NCBI RefSeq assembly: GCF_001423245.1
Contig: NZ_LMOH01000012.1
Coordinates: 188,518 to 252,517, forward strand
Length of the DNA: 64,000 nucleotides
Reading direction: 5' to 3'
Source: Aureimonas sp. Leaf324
GTDB lineage: Bacteria > Pseudomonadota > Alphaproteobacteria > Rhizobiales > Rhizobiaceae
Below are positions 1 to 7,273 of this stretch, one piece after another. The number at the start of each line of letters is the position of its first letter. The first letter of the stretch is position 1. Under the pieces are notes generated by a model. The model saw only the letters and a list, made by a program, of their open reading frames with translations. It was not told the origin of the DNA and did no database searches. Both the position numbers and the translations under genes were made by a program.

Positions 1-188
1 ACGCCCACGACGACTTGTCCCTGAGCGCCGCCGTCAAGCTGATGAAGCGCAAGAAGGTCCGACGCCTGCCCGTCGTCGACGACAATCGCAGGATGGTCGG
101 GATCGTCTCCGTCAGCGACATTCTGCAGCACGCCGGTCGAAAGGTATCGCGCAAGCTGGTCGAAGCCGTTGCTGCGGCACATGGATGA
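1..188 (+). CDS. CBS-domain protein, C-terminal part (cut by window start)
   Basis: The reading frame is open from base 3 and ends at TGA 186-188, so only the last 61 residues are visible. They contain a typical CBS second half: an SAAVKLMKRKKVRRLPVVD stretch, then a GIVSVSDIL strand and helix, then a short basic tail. CBS pairs usually bind adenosyl ligands and act as sensor modules, or form small stand-alone stress proteins. The stop overlaps the next gene by four bases (ATGA), suggesting translational coupling. CBS proteins recur in hypoxia regulons such as DosR (Hrp1), which fits the island that follows, but the promoter lies outside the window. The full domain architecture is unknown. 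Confidence 0.85.
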   Translation, partial: AHDDLSLSAAVKLMKRKKVRRLPVVDDNRRMVGIVSVSDILQHAGRKVSRKLVEAVAAAHG

Positions 189-778
189 TCCCGATCGCGT
201 CTGCCCGTCGGCGCTCGCCGGGACGGACCGAAGCTGACCGCGGGCCGCATGCCCTGGAACGGCGCACTCCCCACGGAGCCGAACACGTTCGACGGACCCG
301 CTCGGTCGAGCGAAACCTGTTTCTCCTCATGGCCGCGAACATTGCGCCCCTCATCGTTGCGGCGATGCTGGGGCGACGACTGTCGTCACCGCTTGACGGC
401 GGAGCCGTTGCAAAGGATGGACGTCGCGTCCTGGGAGACTCGAAGACCTGGCGTGGTTGCGCGGCTTCCCTCTTCGGGACGATCGCCGTCGGCGGGCTTC
501 TGAACGTCGCGCCGCCTCTCGCAGCCCGTTTCTCCCTCCTGTCGATGAGCGGCGATGTCTTTTCCAGCTTCTGGAAGCGTCGCATCGGGATCGAGGTCCA
601 CGGGCGCTCGGCGCTCCTCGATCAGTTGCCCGAAGCGGTCCTGCCGCTCCTCCTCCTACGCCGCCGGCTGGTCACGTCTCGACGCGACGTTTTCGACGCC
701 ATCTTCGTGTTCACGGTGCTGGAAGAGCCGGTTTCGCGCCTCCTCTTCCGGTTCGGTCTTCGGGACCGGCCGTTTTGA
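185..778 (+). CDS. CDP-archaeol-synthase-like (CarS/DUF46) membrane protein
   Basis: It is up to 197 aa from ATG 185, which overlaps the CBS stop. A shorter start at ATG 329 (149 aa) would begin inside the first hydrophobic helix, so the longer form or an intermediate non-ATG start is likelier. A hydrophobic segment (about 45-64) is followed by DGRRVLGDSKTWRG, and later by SMSGDVFSSFWKRRIGI and an LLDQLPE stretch. These are the conserved blocks of the CDP-archaeol synthase (CarS) family, which transfers CMP to a lipid phosphate. CarS is an archaeal ether-lipid enzyme, and bacterial homologues of unknown substrate exist. The N-terminal 45 residues are arginine-rich and may not be translated. 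The substrate here cannot be told from sequence. Confidence 0.7.
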   Translation: MIPIASARRRSPGRTEADRGPHALERRTPHGAEHVRRTRSVERNLFLLMAANIAPLIVAAMLGRRLSSPLDGGAVAKDGRRVLGDSKTWRGCAASLFGTIAVGGLLNVAPPLAARFSLLSMSGDVFSSFWKRRIGIEVHGRSALLDQLPEAVLPLLLLRRRLVTSRRDVFDAIFVFTVLEEPVSRLLFRFGLRDRPF

Positions 779-873
779 CGACGTTCGACCGCGAAGCAAG
801 GTATCGACAGGCGTTCCCGCAGTTCCGCGAGACGGGTCTTCCACGAAGATCCGTCTCGCGTCTTGGCGCGCGT

Positions 874-1230
874 TCAAGCCCGTGTTCCGCCGTATTCGCC
901 GAGCATGACGAGAGACGATGCCAAAGCGAGGAGCGCACCCGAGAGGATGCTGTTCCACAGGATGATCGGCTGGTCCACGACGCCGAGAAACCAGGGCGAA
1001 GCGATCAGCCATACTCCCATGACCGCGGTGAGCCATTCCTGCCAGACTTGGAACGACATCATGGCCAGTACGCCGAGGGCGACCGCCAGGACGCCGCAGA
1101 GGGAGTAGTTCCAGATCGCGGCTGCCTCCCATCCGACGCCCCGCATGTCGTTGATGAGGAACAGAGCGGAGAGCAGAAGCCAGAATCCGACCAGCGTGAT
1201 GATCCGATCCTGCCAGTGTTGCGCATTCAT
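874..1230 (-). CDS. SPW-repeat membrane protein
   Basis: This 118-aa protein has four hydrophobic segments arranged as two similar halves. The second half contains WLTAVMGVWLIASPWFLG, the SPW motif that names the family; the first half has the degenerate counterpart beginning WQDRIITLVGFWLLLSA. SPW-repeat proteins are small inner-membrane proteins of unknown function. The start at 1230 is preceded by a purine-rich AAGGAGG-type site (5'-TCAAGGAGGTTCGA before the ATG). A perfect FNR-type palindrome at 1299-1312 is centred about 75 bases upstream, in the usual position for activation. It is probably transcribed alone, since the next gene on this strand ends just beyond the box. Confidence 0.85.
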   Translation of the reverse strand: MNAQHWQDRIITLVGFWLLLSALFLINDMRGVGWEAAAIWNYSLCGVLAVALGVLAMMSFQVWQEWLTAVMGVWLIASPWFLGVVDQPIILWNSILSGALLALASSLVMLGEYGGTRA

Positions 1231-1298
1231 TCGAACCTCCTTGACGATGTCGCCGCTCGGGCGATCGACGGATGCTCCCTCGACGAAGCCGCCGCGTG

Positions 1299-1312
1299 TT
1301 GATCGCGATCAA
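1299..1312. promoter_or_regulatory. FNR/FixK-type box TTGATCGCGATCAA
   Basis: A perfect TTGAT-N4-ATCAA palindrome centred about 75 bases upstream of the SPW-repeat gene (start 1230). It also overlaps the stop codon of the host-attachment-like gene that ends at 1309. It matches the consensus bound by FNR, FixK and Anr regulators. Confidence 0.88.
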
Positions 1313-1794
1313 GCGTCGGTCGAGCTGCCGTCTTCCGCAGCGCCGACGTCTCGAAGCGATGCACCATCCCGACGCGTCAGGATGAACAGGAAGGTCGACG
1401 TGCCGGGGATGCGATGGGTGCGGCGGTCTTCTGCATCGCCGGCGCCACCATCGGCGGAACGGTTTGTCGGCTCGCCGGTCCGCCGACGGGTCACGCCGTC
1501 CCGGACGGCCCGGACCAGCGGAATGTCGCGCCGATCCGCAATCATGACGATGCCCGGGACGAGGTGCCTGCGCGACAGTCGCCGCAAGGTCGAGCTGACC
1601 TCGTCCGTGAAAACCTTCGCTTGACCATCATGGTGCTCGCCGGGGGCATCCGCATGGATGATCGCCTCGGTCTCGAGGACGAGTTGAGCCAGGCTTCCGT
1701 GATTGCGCAGGACCTCGGCCTTCCGGCGATCGAGGACGAGCAACAGGGCGTCGTGCGGGAGGACGAGATCACGAAGCATCGCCCGAACCGCCAT
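1309..1794 (-). CDS. Host-attachment-family-like protein with divergent C-terminus
   Basis: Residues 6-100 resemble the better-preserved family member at 3952-4404: both start with an xLPHxAL or IPHGAL strand, then DRRKAEVLRN or DHRKALLLRN, and later a GIVMIADRRDI or GMVIVATPHLL strand. This is the host-attachment (Host_attach/baeRF-like) fold of small, mostly uncharacterised proteins. After about residue 105 the similarity stops and the sequence becomes low-complexity (RRTGEPTNRSADGGAG), where the family would normally have the last helices. That suggests an old frameshift or C-terminal decay. ATG 1794 overlaps the DUF779 gene by 26 bases; ATG 1779 is an alternative that aligns better with the paralogue. 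It is probably cotranscribed from the box at 3913. Confidence 0.6.
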   Translation of the reverse strand: MAVRAMLRDLVLPHDALLLVLDRRKAEVLRNHGSLAQLVLETEAIIHADAPGEHHDGQAKVFTDEVSSTLRRLSRRHLVPGIVMIADRRDIPLVRAVRDGVTRRRTGEPTNRSADGGAGDAEDRRTHRIPGTSTFLFILTRRDGASLRDVGAAEDGSSTDA

Positions 1795-2212
1795 CGTGGC
1801 CGCGGGATCCCGCCCGGCCGTTCGTCTCGGCGCCGACGGCGACGTCGTCGACCGTCCGACGTGTCGGAGCTGCCCCTCTCGGCCGGGCTCTTGTCGTCGA
1901 CCGGGCCGTGAAGCGCTGCCCGTCGGCAGCCTCGAGCGAGAAGCTGTCGCCTCCGCCGTCGGTCACGTCGATGGTGAGCAGCGTATCGGCAAGATAGTCG
2001 AATTGCGCCGACGCGACATAGAACGGGGTCCCGTCGATGTCGTCGAGCCAGACGTCGAGAGGACCGACGAGGAAGTCTCGGGCGCGGAAGCACATCGGCG
2101 CCGTACCCTCGCAGCACCCGCCGGAAAGGTGGAAGATCAGTGGCCCGAAACGCTCGCGGAGGGTCTTTGCCAAGGCGAGCGCCCTGGGCGTGAACTCGAC
2201 ATGCGTCGGCAT
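1769..2212 (-). CDS. DUF779-family protein, partner of the aldehyde dehydrogenase
   Basis: The first ~110 residues are a recognisable DUF779 domain: LSGGCCEGTAPMCF near the N-terminus, then FYVASAQFDYLADTLLTIDV and an FSLEAADGQRFTARS end. DUF779 proteins of unknown function are habitually encoded beside acetaldehyde dehydrogenases, as here: the ALDH gene ends 36 bases upstream on the same strand. The paired cysteines after GG look like a metal- or redox-active site, but no role is established. Beyond residue 110 there is an arginine/alanine-rich tail of about 38 residues not typical of the family, overlapping the next gene. The family usually ends near this point, so the tail may reflect a lost stop codon. 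Confidence 0.8.
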   Translation of the reverse strand: MPTHVEFTPRALALAKTLRERFGPLIFHLSGGCCEGTAPMCFRARDFLVGPLDVWLDDIDGTPFYVASAQFDYLADTLLTIDVTDGGGDSFSLEAADGQRFTARSTTRARPRGAAPTRRTVDDVAVGAETNGRAGSRGHDGGSGDAS

Positions 2213-2248
2213 GATGCGTCCTCCTCCCTGCGCCCGCCGCGACGTCGG

Positions 2249-3769
2249 TCAGAAGAGCCCGAGCGCGTTCAGGCTGTAGCTGACCAGAAGGTTCTTGGTC
2301 TGGCGGTAGTGGTGCATCGCCATGCGATGCGTCTCGCGCCCGAAGCCGGATTGCTTGTACCCGCCGAAGGCCGCGTGCGCCGGATAGGCGTGGTAGCAGT
2401 TGGTCCAGACGCGTCCGGCCCGGATGCCGCGGCCGACGTGGTAGAGATCGTTGGCGTTGCGCGCCCAGACGCCGGCGCCCCGCCCGTAGATCGTGTCGTT
2501 ACCAATGCGGATCGCGTCGTCCCGGTCCTTGAACGTCGTCACGGACACGACCGGTCCGAAAATCTCCTCTTGAAAGATCCGCATGCGGTTCTCGCCGGAG
2601 AAGACGGTCGGCTCGACGAAGTAGCCGTCGTTCAGCGGCCCGCCGAGCCGCGCACGCTCTCCGCCGGTGAGACACTTCGCACCCTCTTGCCGGCCGACGT
2701 CGATGTAGCCGAGGATCTTCTCCATCTGGCCCTTCGAGCACTGTGCGCCCATTTGGGTCGTCGGATCCAGCGGATCGCCGACCTTGATCCGGGCGACCCG
2801 GTCGACCGCCCGTTCCATGAACCTGTCGAAGATCGACTCCTGAACCAACGCCCGCGACGGGCAGGTGCAGACCTCGCCCTTGTTGAAGGTGAACAAGGCA
2901 AAGCCTTCCAGCGCCTTGTCGAGGAAGGCGTCGTCCTCGTCCATGACGTCGGCGAAGAAGATGTTGGGCGACTTGCCGCCGAGCTCCATCGTCTGCGGGA
3001 TGATCGTCTCGGCCGCGAACTGCATGATCTGCCGGCCGGTCGTCGTCTCGCCCGTGAAGGCGACCTTGGCGATGCGCGGACTGCGGGCGAGTGGCGCGCC
3101 GACCTCGGATCCATGGCCGAACACGACGTTCAGGACGCCCGGCGGCAGAACGTCGCCGACGAGGTCCATCAGGACGGCGAGGCTCATCGGCGTGTCGGAG
3201 GCCGGCTTGATGACGACGCAATTGCCGCAGGCAAGCGCCGGAGCGAGCTTCCACGCCGCCATGAGCAACGGGAAGTTCCAGGGAATGATCTGAGCAACCA
3301 CGCCGAGCGGCTCGTTGAAGTGATAGGCGACCGTATCGGCATCGATCTCGCCGATGGTCCCCTCCTCTGCCCTGACGCATCCCGCGAGGTAGCGGAAATG
3401 GTCGGCCGCCAGCGGAACGTCGGCATGAAGGGTCTCGCGGATCGGCTTGCCGTTGTCTCGCGTCTCGACGTCCGCCAGCAGCGGGATGTTCGCCTCGATC
3501 CGATCCGCGACGAGATTGAGGAGCCGTGCGCGTTCGGCGGCTGGCGTCCGGCTCCAGTCGGGAAACGCCCGATGCGCGGCGTCCAGGGCTGTCTCGACGT
3601 CGTCGGCGTCGGATCGCGCGACTTCGCACAGAGCAGCTCCGTCGATCGGACTGCGGTCGGTGAAGTAGCGTCCCTTGGCCGGCGGGGTCCACGATCCGCC
3701 GATGAAGTTCTCGTAGCGCGTCCGTCGGATGGCGGAAGACGTCGTGGCGGGTTTGGGCTTGTCGAGCAT
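2249..3769 (-). CDS. NAD-dependent aldehyde dehydrogenase (acetaldehyde/AldB-ExaC type)
   Basis: At 506 aa it is full length for the class. It begins [19 protein letters not shown], contains [19 protein letters not shown], the glutamate-bearing MELGGKSPN motif, and the catalytic cysteine in GEVCTCPSR; the CTC pattern is typical of the AldB/ExaC acetaldehyde dehydrogenases. The C-terminal part has [10 protein letters not shown] and [12 protein letters not shown]. It oxidises acetaldehyde or other short aldehydes to acids with NAD(P)+. The start at 3769 follows a GGAG site. It heads an operon with DUF779 and a host-attachment-like gene, under a perfect FNR box at 3913-3926 about 150 bases upstream. 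The three zinc alcohol dehydrogenases nearby would feed it aldehydes or remove them. Confidence 0.93.
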   Translation of the reverse strand: MLDKPKPATTSSAIRRTRYENFIGGSWTPPAKGRYFTDRSPIDGAALCEVARSDADDVETALDAAHRAFPDWSRTPAAERARLLNLVADRIEANIPLLADVETRDNGKPIRETLHADVPLAADHFRYLAGCVRAEEGTIGEIDADTVAYHFNEPLGVVAQIIPWNFPLLMAAWKLAPALACGNCVVIKPASDTPMSLAVLMDLVGDVLPPGVLNVVFGHGSEVGAPLARSPRIAKVAFTGETTTGRQIMQFAAETIIPQTMELGGKSPNIFFADVMDEDDAFLDKALEGFALFTFNKGEVCTCPSRALVQESIFDRFMERAVDRVARIKVGDPLDPTTQMGAQCSKGQMEKILGYIDVGRQEGAKCLTGGERARLGGPLNDGYFVEPTVFSGENRMRIFQEEIFGPVVSVTTFKDRDDAIRIGNDTIYGRGAGVWARNANDLYHVGRGIRAGRVWTNCYHAYPAHAAFGGYKQSGFGRETHRMAMHHYRQTKNLLVSYSLNALGLF

Positions 3770-3912
3770 GTTCGCAGCTCCACCGTCTCTGGCTACCCCG
3801 GCTGCCGCTCCGACGGTTCGAGGCCAGTTGCCGCCCTTCGCCTTCGAGCGGCCCGAGACCGCCCGGTATCGGGCCAGGAATCGCAGGATCGGTGGAAGCG
3901 CCTCGACGTGAC

Positions 3913-3926
3913 TTGATCGCGATCAA
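3913..3926. promoter_or_regulatory. FNR/FixK-type box TTGATCGCGATCAA
   Basis: A perfect palindrome, identical base for base to the one at 1299-1312. It lies between the aldehyde dehydrogenase (start 3769, about 150 bases away) and the stop of the host-attachment gene at 3952. It is the likely activator site for the ALDH-DUF779 operon. Confidence 0.87.
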
Positions 3927-3951
3927 GGATCGCTCCGGTTCCGGAGGACGG

Positions 3952-4404
3952 CTACTCCGTCAGCCTGGCGGCGATGTCCCTGATGGGGAGATGCACGAGA
4001 TCGCGAGCAACCTCGGCGATCACGATCCGTCGGAGGTGCGGATCGAGGCGATCACGGATTTCGCCCAGAAGATGCGGTGTCGCGACGATCACCATGCCTT
4101 CGATACGATCCGTCTTCACGACGTCCCGCAGGACCTCGATGAGGTGGCGGGCAAAGCGCGCGCGGGCCTCACTCCGCATGTTCGCGTCCCGGTAATCGCG
4201 AACCAGGGTTCGGCTGCTCTTGTTGAAGCGGCCGAAGGTGACTTCCGACCCTTGGGAGCTTTCACTGTCCGGGAGTTCGACCGTGCGACACTTCCGAAGA
4301 GCCGGTCGCATGACCTCCCCTTCGTTGCGCAGGAGGAGCGCCTTGCGGTGGTCGGCCACCACCACGAGCGCTCCATGCGGAATGCGCAGACCCTGGCTCG
4401 GCAT
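3952..4404 (-). CDS. Host-attachment-family (baeRF-like) protein
   Basis: This 150-aa protein starts RIPHGALVVVADHRKALLLRNEG, has a polar middle that includes SRTLVRDYRD, a RARFARHLIEVLRDVV helix, a GMVIVATPHLLGEIRDRL strand-helix, and ends VARDLVHLPIRDIAARL. This is the layout of the Host_attach family, originally named from an Agrobacterium protein implicated in plant attachment; the fold is related to release-factor-like domains and its biochemical role is unclear. A strong GAGGAGG site precedes ATG 4404. The FNR-type box at 4456-4469 is centred 58 bases upstream and is shared with the divergent alcohol dehydrogenase. Confidence 0.82.
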   Translation of the reverse strand: MPSQGLRIPHGALVVVADHRKALLLRNEGEVMRPALRKCRTVELPDSESSQGSEVTFGRFNKSSRTLVRDYRDANMRSEARARFARHLIEVLRDVVKTDRIEGMVIVATPHLLGEIRDRLDPHLRRIVIAEVARDLVHLPIRDIAARLTE

Positions 4405-4455
4405 GCGGACGATCCTCCTCGTCGCCAGTGATGCCTGCAGCGTCGAAATCCGGCC

Positions 4456-4469
4456 TTGATCCAGATCAC
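4456..4469. promoter_or_regulatory. FNR/FixK-type box TTGATCCAGATCAC (one mismatch)
   Basis: It has nine of ten consensus half-site bases. It lies in the divergent region between the host-attachment gene (start 4404, 58 bases) and the zinc alcohol dehydrogenase (start 4558, 95 bases), so it could serve both. Confidence 0.75.
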
Positions 4470-4557
4470 GTCATCACGACGCCCTCGATGATTGCTTCGC
4501 GTCGCGTCGCGGCCTCGACCACGACCACGACCACGGCGAAACCCTGGAGATCGGTCC

Positions 4558-5541
4558 ATGAAGGCCATGGTTCTCGAGGCGATCGGCCAGCCCCTGCGGC
4601 TCCGGCACCTTCCCAATCGTCGTCCCGGCGACGGCGAAATACGGCTCGCCCTGGAAGCCTGTGCGGTCTGCCGCACGGATCTTCACGTGGTGGACGGCGA
4701 TCTGCCCCAACCACACCTGCCGCTGATCCCAGGCCACGAGATCGTCGGCGTCGTCGACGCACTGGGACCGGGCGTCGACACTTCGCTTCTAGGCCGAAGG
4801 GTCGGGGTGCCCTGGCTGGGCGGCGTCTGCGGGCACTGCGACTCCTGCACGTCGGGCCGCGAGAATCTCTGCGATCACGCCGTCTTCACGGGCTACTCCC
4901 GAGATGGTGGCTTCGCCACGCAGGTCGTCGCGACGGCCGACTTCGCCTTTCCGCTCGACGGTTTCGAAGACCCCGTCTCGACCGCGCCCCTGCTCTGCGC
5001 CGGCCTGATCGGTTGGCGCTCCCTTCGCATGGCGGGAGCCGGACGAGCGATCGGCCTCTTCGGCTTCGGAGCCGCGGCCCACATCCTGACACAGATCTGT
5101 CGCTGGCAGGGGCGCGACGCCTTTGCGTTCGTGCGTAAGGGCGACGACGCCGCCGCCGCCCATGCCAAGGCCCTCGGATGCGTCTGGGCGGGTTCCTCCG
5201 ACGAGGCTCCGCCGCACGAACTGGATGCCGCGATCGTCTTCGCGCCCGTCGGCGAACTCGTGCCCAAGGCGCTCGCCTATGTCAGGAAGGGCGGTACGGT
5301 CGTGTGCGGCGGCATTCACATCAGCGATATCCCCGCGTTTCCCTATCGGCTTCTGTGGGGTGAGCGGATCGTGCGGTCGGTCGCCAATCTCACGCGCAAG
5401 GACGCGATCGAGTTTCTCGCTGTCGCGGCAGCGGCGAAGGTTCGCACCCGGACCACGGTCTACCCGCTGGAGCACGCCAACGACGCGTTGAGCAATCTAA
5501 GGAACGGTCGCTTTCAGGGAGCCGCGGTCCTCGTCCCCTGA
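4558..5541 (+). CDS. Zinc-dependent alcohol dehydrogenase family protein (short form)
   Basis: This 327-aa MDR-family enzyme has the catalytic-zinc cysteine in CAVCRTDLH, GHEIVG with the zinc histidine, and four structural-zinc cysteines in CGHCDSCTSGRENLC. The cofactor domain is atypical: the usual GxGxxG loop reads GFGAAAHI, and the length is 20-30 residues below the neighbours. This resembles the alcohol dehydrogenase subfamily with the YSRDGGFA motif found in respiratory or hypoxia clusters. Start ATG 4558 follows a GGAG; an upstream in-frame start at 4492 lacks one. It reads away from the box at 4456. The second ADH starts 99 bases downstream with its own box. Confidence 0.88.
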   Translation: MKAMVLEAIGQPLRLRHLPNRRPGDGEIRLALEACAVCRTDLHVVDGDLPQPHLPLIPGHEIVGVVDALGPGVDTSLLGRRVGVPWLGGVCGHCDSCTSGRENLCDHAVFTGYSRDGGFATQVVATADFAFPLDGFEDPVSTAPLLCAGLIGWRSLRMAGAGRAIGLFGFGAAAHILTQICRWQGRDAFAFVRKGDDAAAAHAKALGCVWAGSSDEAPPHELDAAIVFAPVGELVPKALAYVRKGGTVVCGGIHISDIPAFPYRLLWGERIVRSVANLTRKDAIEFLAVAAAAKVRTRTTVYPLEHANDALSNLRNGRFQGAAVLVP

Positions 5542-5553
5542 CGCGTCCGCCCT

Positions 5554-5567
5554 TTGCGTTCGATCAA
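5554..5567. promoter_or_regulatory. FNR/FixK-type box TTGCGTTCGATCAA (half-degenerate)
   Basis: One perfect ATCAA half and one TTGCG half with the correct four-base spacing, centred about 80 bases before the alcohol dehydrogenase at 5641. The same TTGCG variant occurs at 10431-10444. Confidence 0.65.
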
Positions 5568-5640
5568 GGCGCGAAGCCATCCGACATGGTCCGTGTGGCC
5601 TATCGGCCGGCCCTCCGGCCCTGCCTCACGGAGACAAGAG

Positions 5641-6711
5641 ATGTCGAAGACGATGCGTGCCGCGATCGTGGAAGCGTTCGGAGAGCCGCTGGCGATCCGT
5701 TCCGTCCCGATCCCCCATCCCGGCCCGGACGAAGTGCTCGTGCGCGTGATGGCCTGCGGCGTGTGCCACACCGATCTGCACGCGGCGGACGGCGACTGGC
5801 CGGTCAAGCCGCGGCCGCCTTTCGTCCCCGGACATGAAGTCGCCGGTGTCGTTTCCGACCTCGGGGCCGCCGTCGAGGATCTGCGCGTTGGGGATCGGGT
5901 GGGCGTCGCGTGGCTGCACGACGCTTGCCTCAGATGCGAGTATTGCGAAACCGGCTGGGAGACGCTGTGCGAGCATCAGCACAACACGGGCTACAGTTGC
6001 GATGGCGGCTTCGCCGAATACGTGATCGCCAGGAAGGATTTCGTGGCGCGGCTTCCCGAGAAGCTGGACTTCGCGCAGGCGGCTCCGATCCTTTGTGCCG
6101 GCGTCACCACCTATAAGGGTCTGAAGGAGACGGAAGCTCGACCGGGACAGTGCGTCGCCATCTCCGGAGTGGGCGGGCTCGGCCACGTCGCGATCCAGTA
6201 TGCCAAGGCGATGGGCCTGAAGGTCGCGGCGATCGACGTCGCGCCCGACAAGCTCGTCCTTGCCAGGAAGGCCGGTGCGGATTTCACGGTCGACGCGCGC
6301 GATGCCGACGCCTCCGAGCGCATCATCGCCGCCACGGGCGGTGGAGCCCACGGCGTGCTCGTCACGGCGGTATCGCCACCCGCCTTCGCCGCCGCCCTGC
6401 GGATCGTTCGGCGCAAGGGAACCGTCGTGCTCGTCGGTCTGCCGCCGGGCGACTTCCCGACGCCCATCTTCGACGTGGTCCTGAAGCGCATCACCATCCG
6501 AGGCTCCATCGTCGGCACGCGCCGGGATCTGGAGGAGGCACTGGCCTTCGCAGCGGACGGGAAGGTCGAGGCGGAGATCCACAAGCGTCCACTGGACGAC
6601 ATCAACCAGGTGTTCTCCGATCTGCGCGCCGGTCGCGTCACGGGGCGCGTCGTCCTCGACCTCGCTTCGGCCCTGCAACCGGCGGCGATGCGCGAACACG
6701 CGTTCGCCTGA
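5641..6711 (+). CDS. Zinc-dependent alcohol dehydrogenase (AdhP/AdhA type)
   Basis: At 356 aa it has the standard AdhP layout: catalytic zinc ligands in CGVCHTDLH and GHEVAG, structural-zinc cysteines in CLRCEYCETGWETLC, the YSCDGGFAEY segment, and the nucleotide-binding GVGGLGHVAIQYAKAMG. It interconverts primary alcohols such as ethanol with aldehydes using NAD(H). ATG 5641 is preceded by GGAGACAAGAG; the longer upstream reading frame has no ribosome site. The K+ channel gene starts 21 bases after its stop and is probably cotranscribed. An FNR-type box lies at 5554-5567. In low oxygen the enzyme could recycle NADH, but the direction is inference. Confidence 0.92.
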   Translation: MSKTMRAAIVEAFGEPLAIRSVPIPHPGPDEVLVRVMACGVCHTDLHAADGDWPVKPRPPFVPGHEVAGVVSDLGAAVEDLRVGDRVGVAWLHDACLRCEYCETGWETLCEHQHNTGYSCDGGFAEYVIARKDFVARLPEKLDFAQAAPILCAGVTTYKGLKETEARPGQCVAISGVGGLGHVAIQYAKAMGLKVAAIDVAPDKLVLARKAGADFTVDARDADASERIIAATGGGAHGVLVTAVSPPAFAAALRIVRRKGTVVLVGLPPGDFPTPIFDVVLKRITIRGSIVGTRRDLEEALAFAADGKVEAEIHKRPLDDINQVFSDLRAGRVTGRVVLDLASALQPAAMREHAFA

Positions 6712-6732
6712 CCCTCCCGAGGAGGACCGACC

Positions 6733-7164
6733 ATGGCGGTCGACCTGTGGATCGGCACCGCCATGATCGCGGCCAGCGTCTGCATTCACACGCTCGGCCT
6801 CATCGCCCTGACGCGCGTGCTGTCCCGGCTGATCGCCTGGCTCCGGCTGCACCAGGGTTGGGGTCGCACCGTCGCGATGATGTTCGCCGTCCTCGGCCTC
6901 TTCGCCATTCTCACGGTCGAGATCTGGGGCTGGGCAGGCTGCTATGTCGTTCTGGGCGTCGTGCCCGACATCGAGACCGCCCTCTACTTCTCGACCACGA
7001 CCTTCTCCACCGTCGGCTTCGGGGACATCGTGCCGGGCCAGCGATGGCGCATCCTGGCCGCGCTCGAGGGCGTGGACGGCTTTCTGCTCATCGGCTGGTC
7101 GACGGCCTATCTCGTCTCCGCCGGCACGCGCATCGGGCCGTTCCGGATCGGCGAGCATTTCTGA
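6733..7164 (+). CDS. Small potassium channel (ion-channel 2 family)
   Basis: This 143-aa membrane protein has hydrophobic helices at about 8-29, 48-68 and 107-128. Between the last two lies a pore loop whose filter reads TTTFSTVGFGDIVPG (residues 88-102). TVGFGD is the K+ selectivity filter signature. There is no RCK/TrkA-N domain and no voltage-sensor helix, so it is a minimal pore subunit likely to work as a tetramer. It sits 21 bases behind the alcohol dehydrogenase with a CGAGGAGG ribosome site, so it is likely in the same FNR-controlled transcript. Its role in the island might be in membrane potential or pH control during oxygen limitation; this is inference. Confidence 0.85.
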   Translation: MAVDLWIGTAMIAASVCIHTLGLIALTRVLSRLIAWLRLHQGWGRTVAMMFAVLGLFAILTVEIWGWAGCYVVLGVVPDIETALYFSTTTFSTVGFGDIVPGQRWRILAALEGVDGFLLIGWSTAYLVSAGTRIGPFRIGEHF

Positions 7165-7182
7165 CCGGGCCCCGCCACAGGC

Positions 7183-7196
7183 TTGAGGCAGATCAA
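7183..7196. promoter_or_regulatory. FNR/FixK-type box TTGAGGCAGATCAA (one mismatch)
   Basis: TTGAG-N4-ATCAA centred about 84 bases before the universal stress gene at 7274. The same TTGAG left half occurs in the box at 22550-22563. Confidence 0.78.
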
Positions 7197-7273
7197 GGCC
7201 GGGCGGCGGCGCCCCCTCCACCTTCGTGACAACCGGCGGATGCGATCCGTCTTCCACACGAAGGAGACCAGTC

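Noticed and set aside
1703-3916. A 737-codon plus-strand frame
   Set aside because: It is antisense to the DUF779 and aldehyde dehydrogenase genes and has no domain logic; long shadows are common in this GC-rich DNA.
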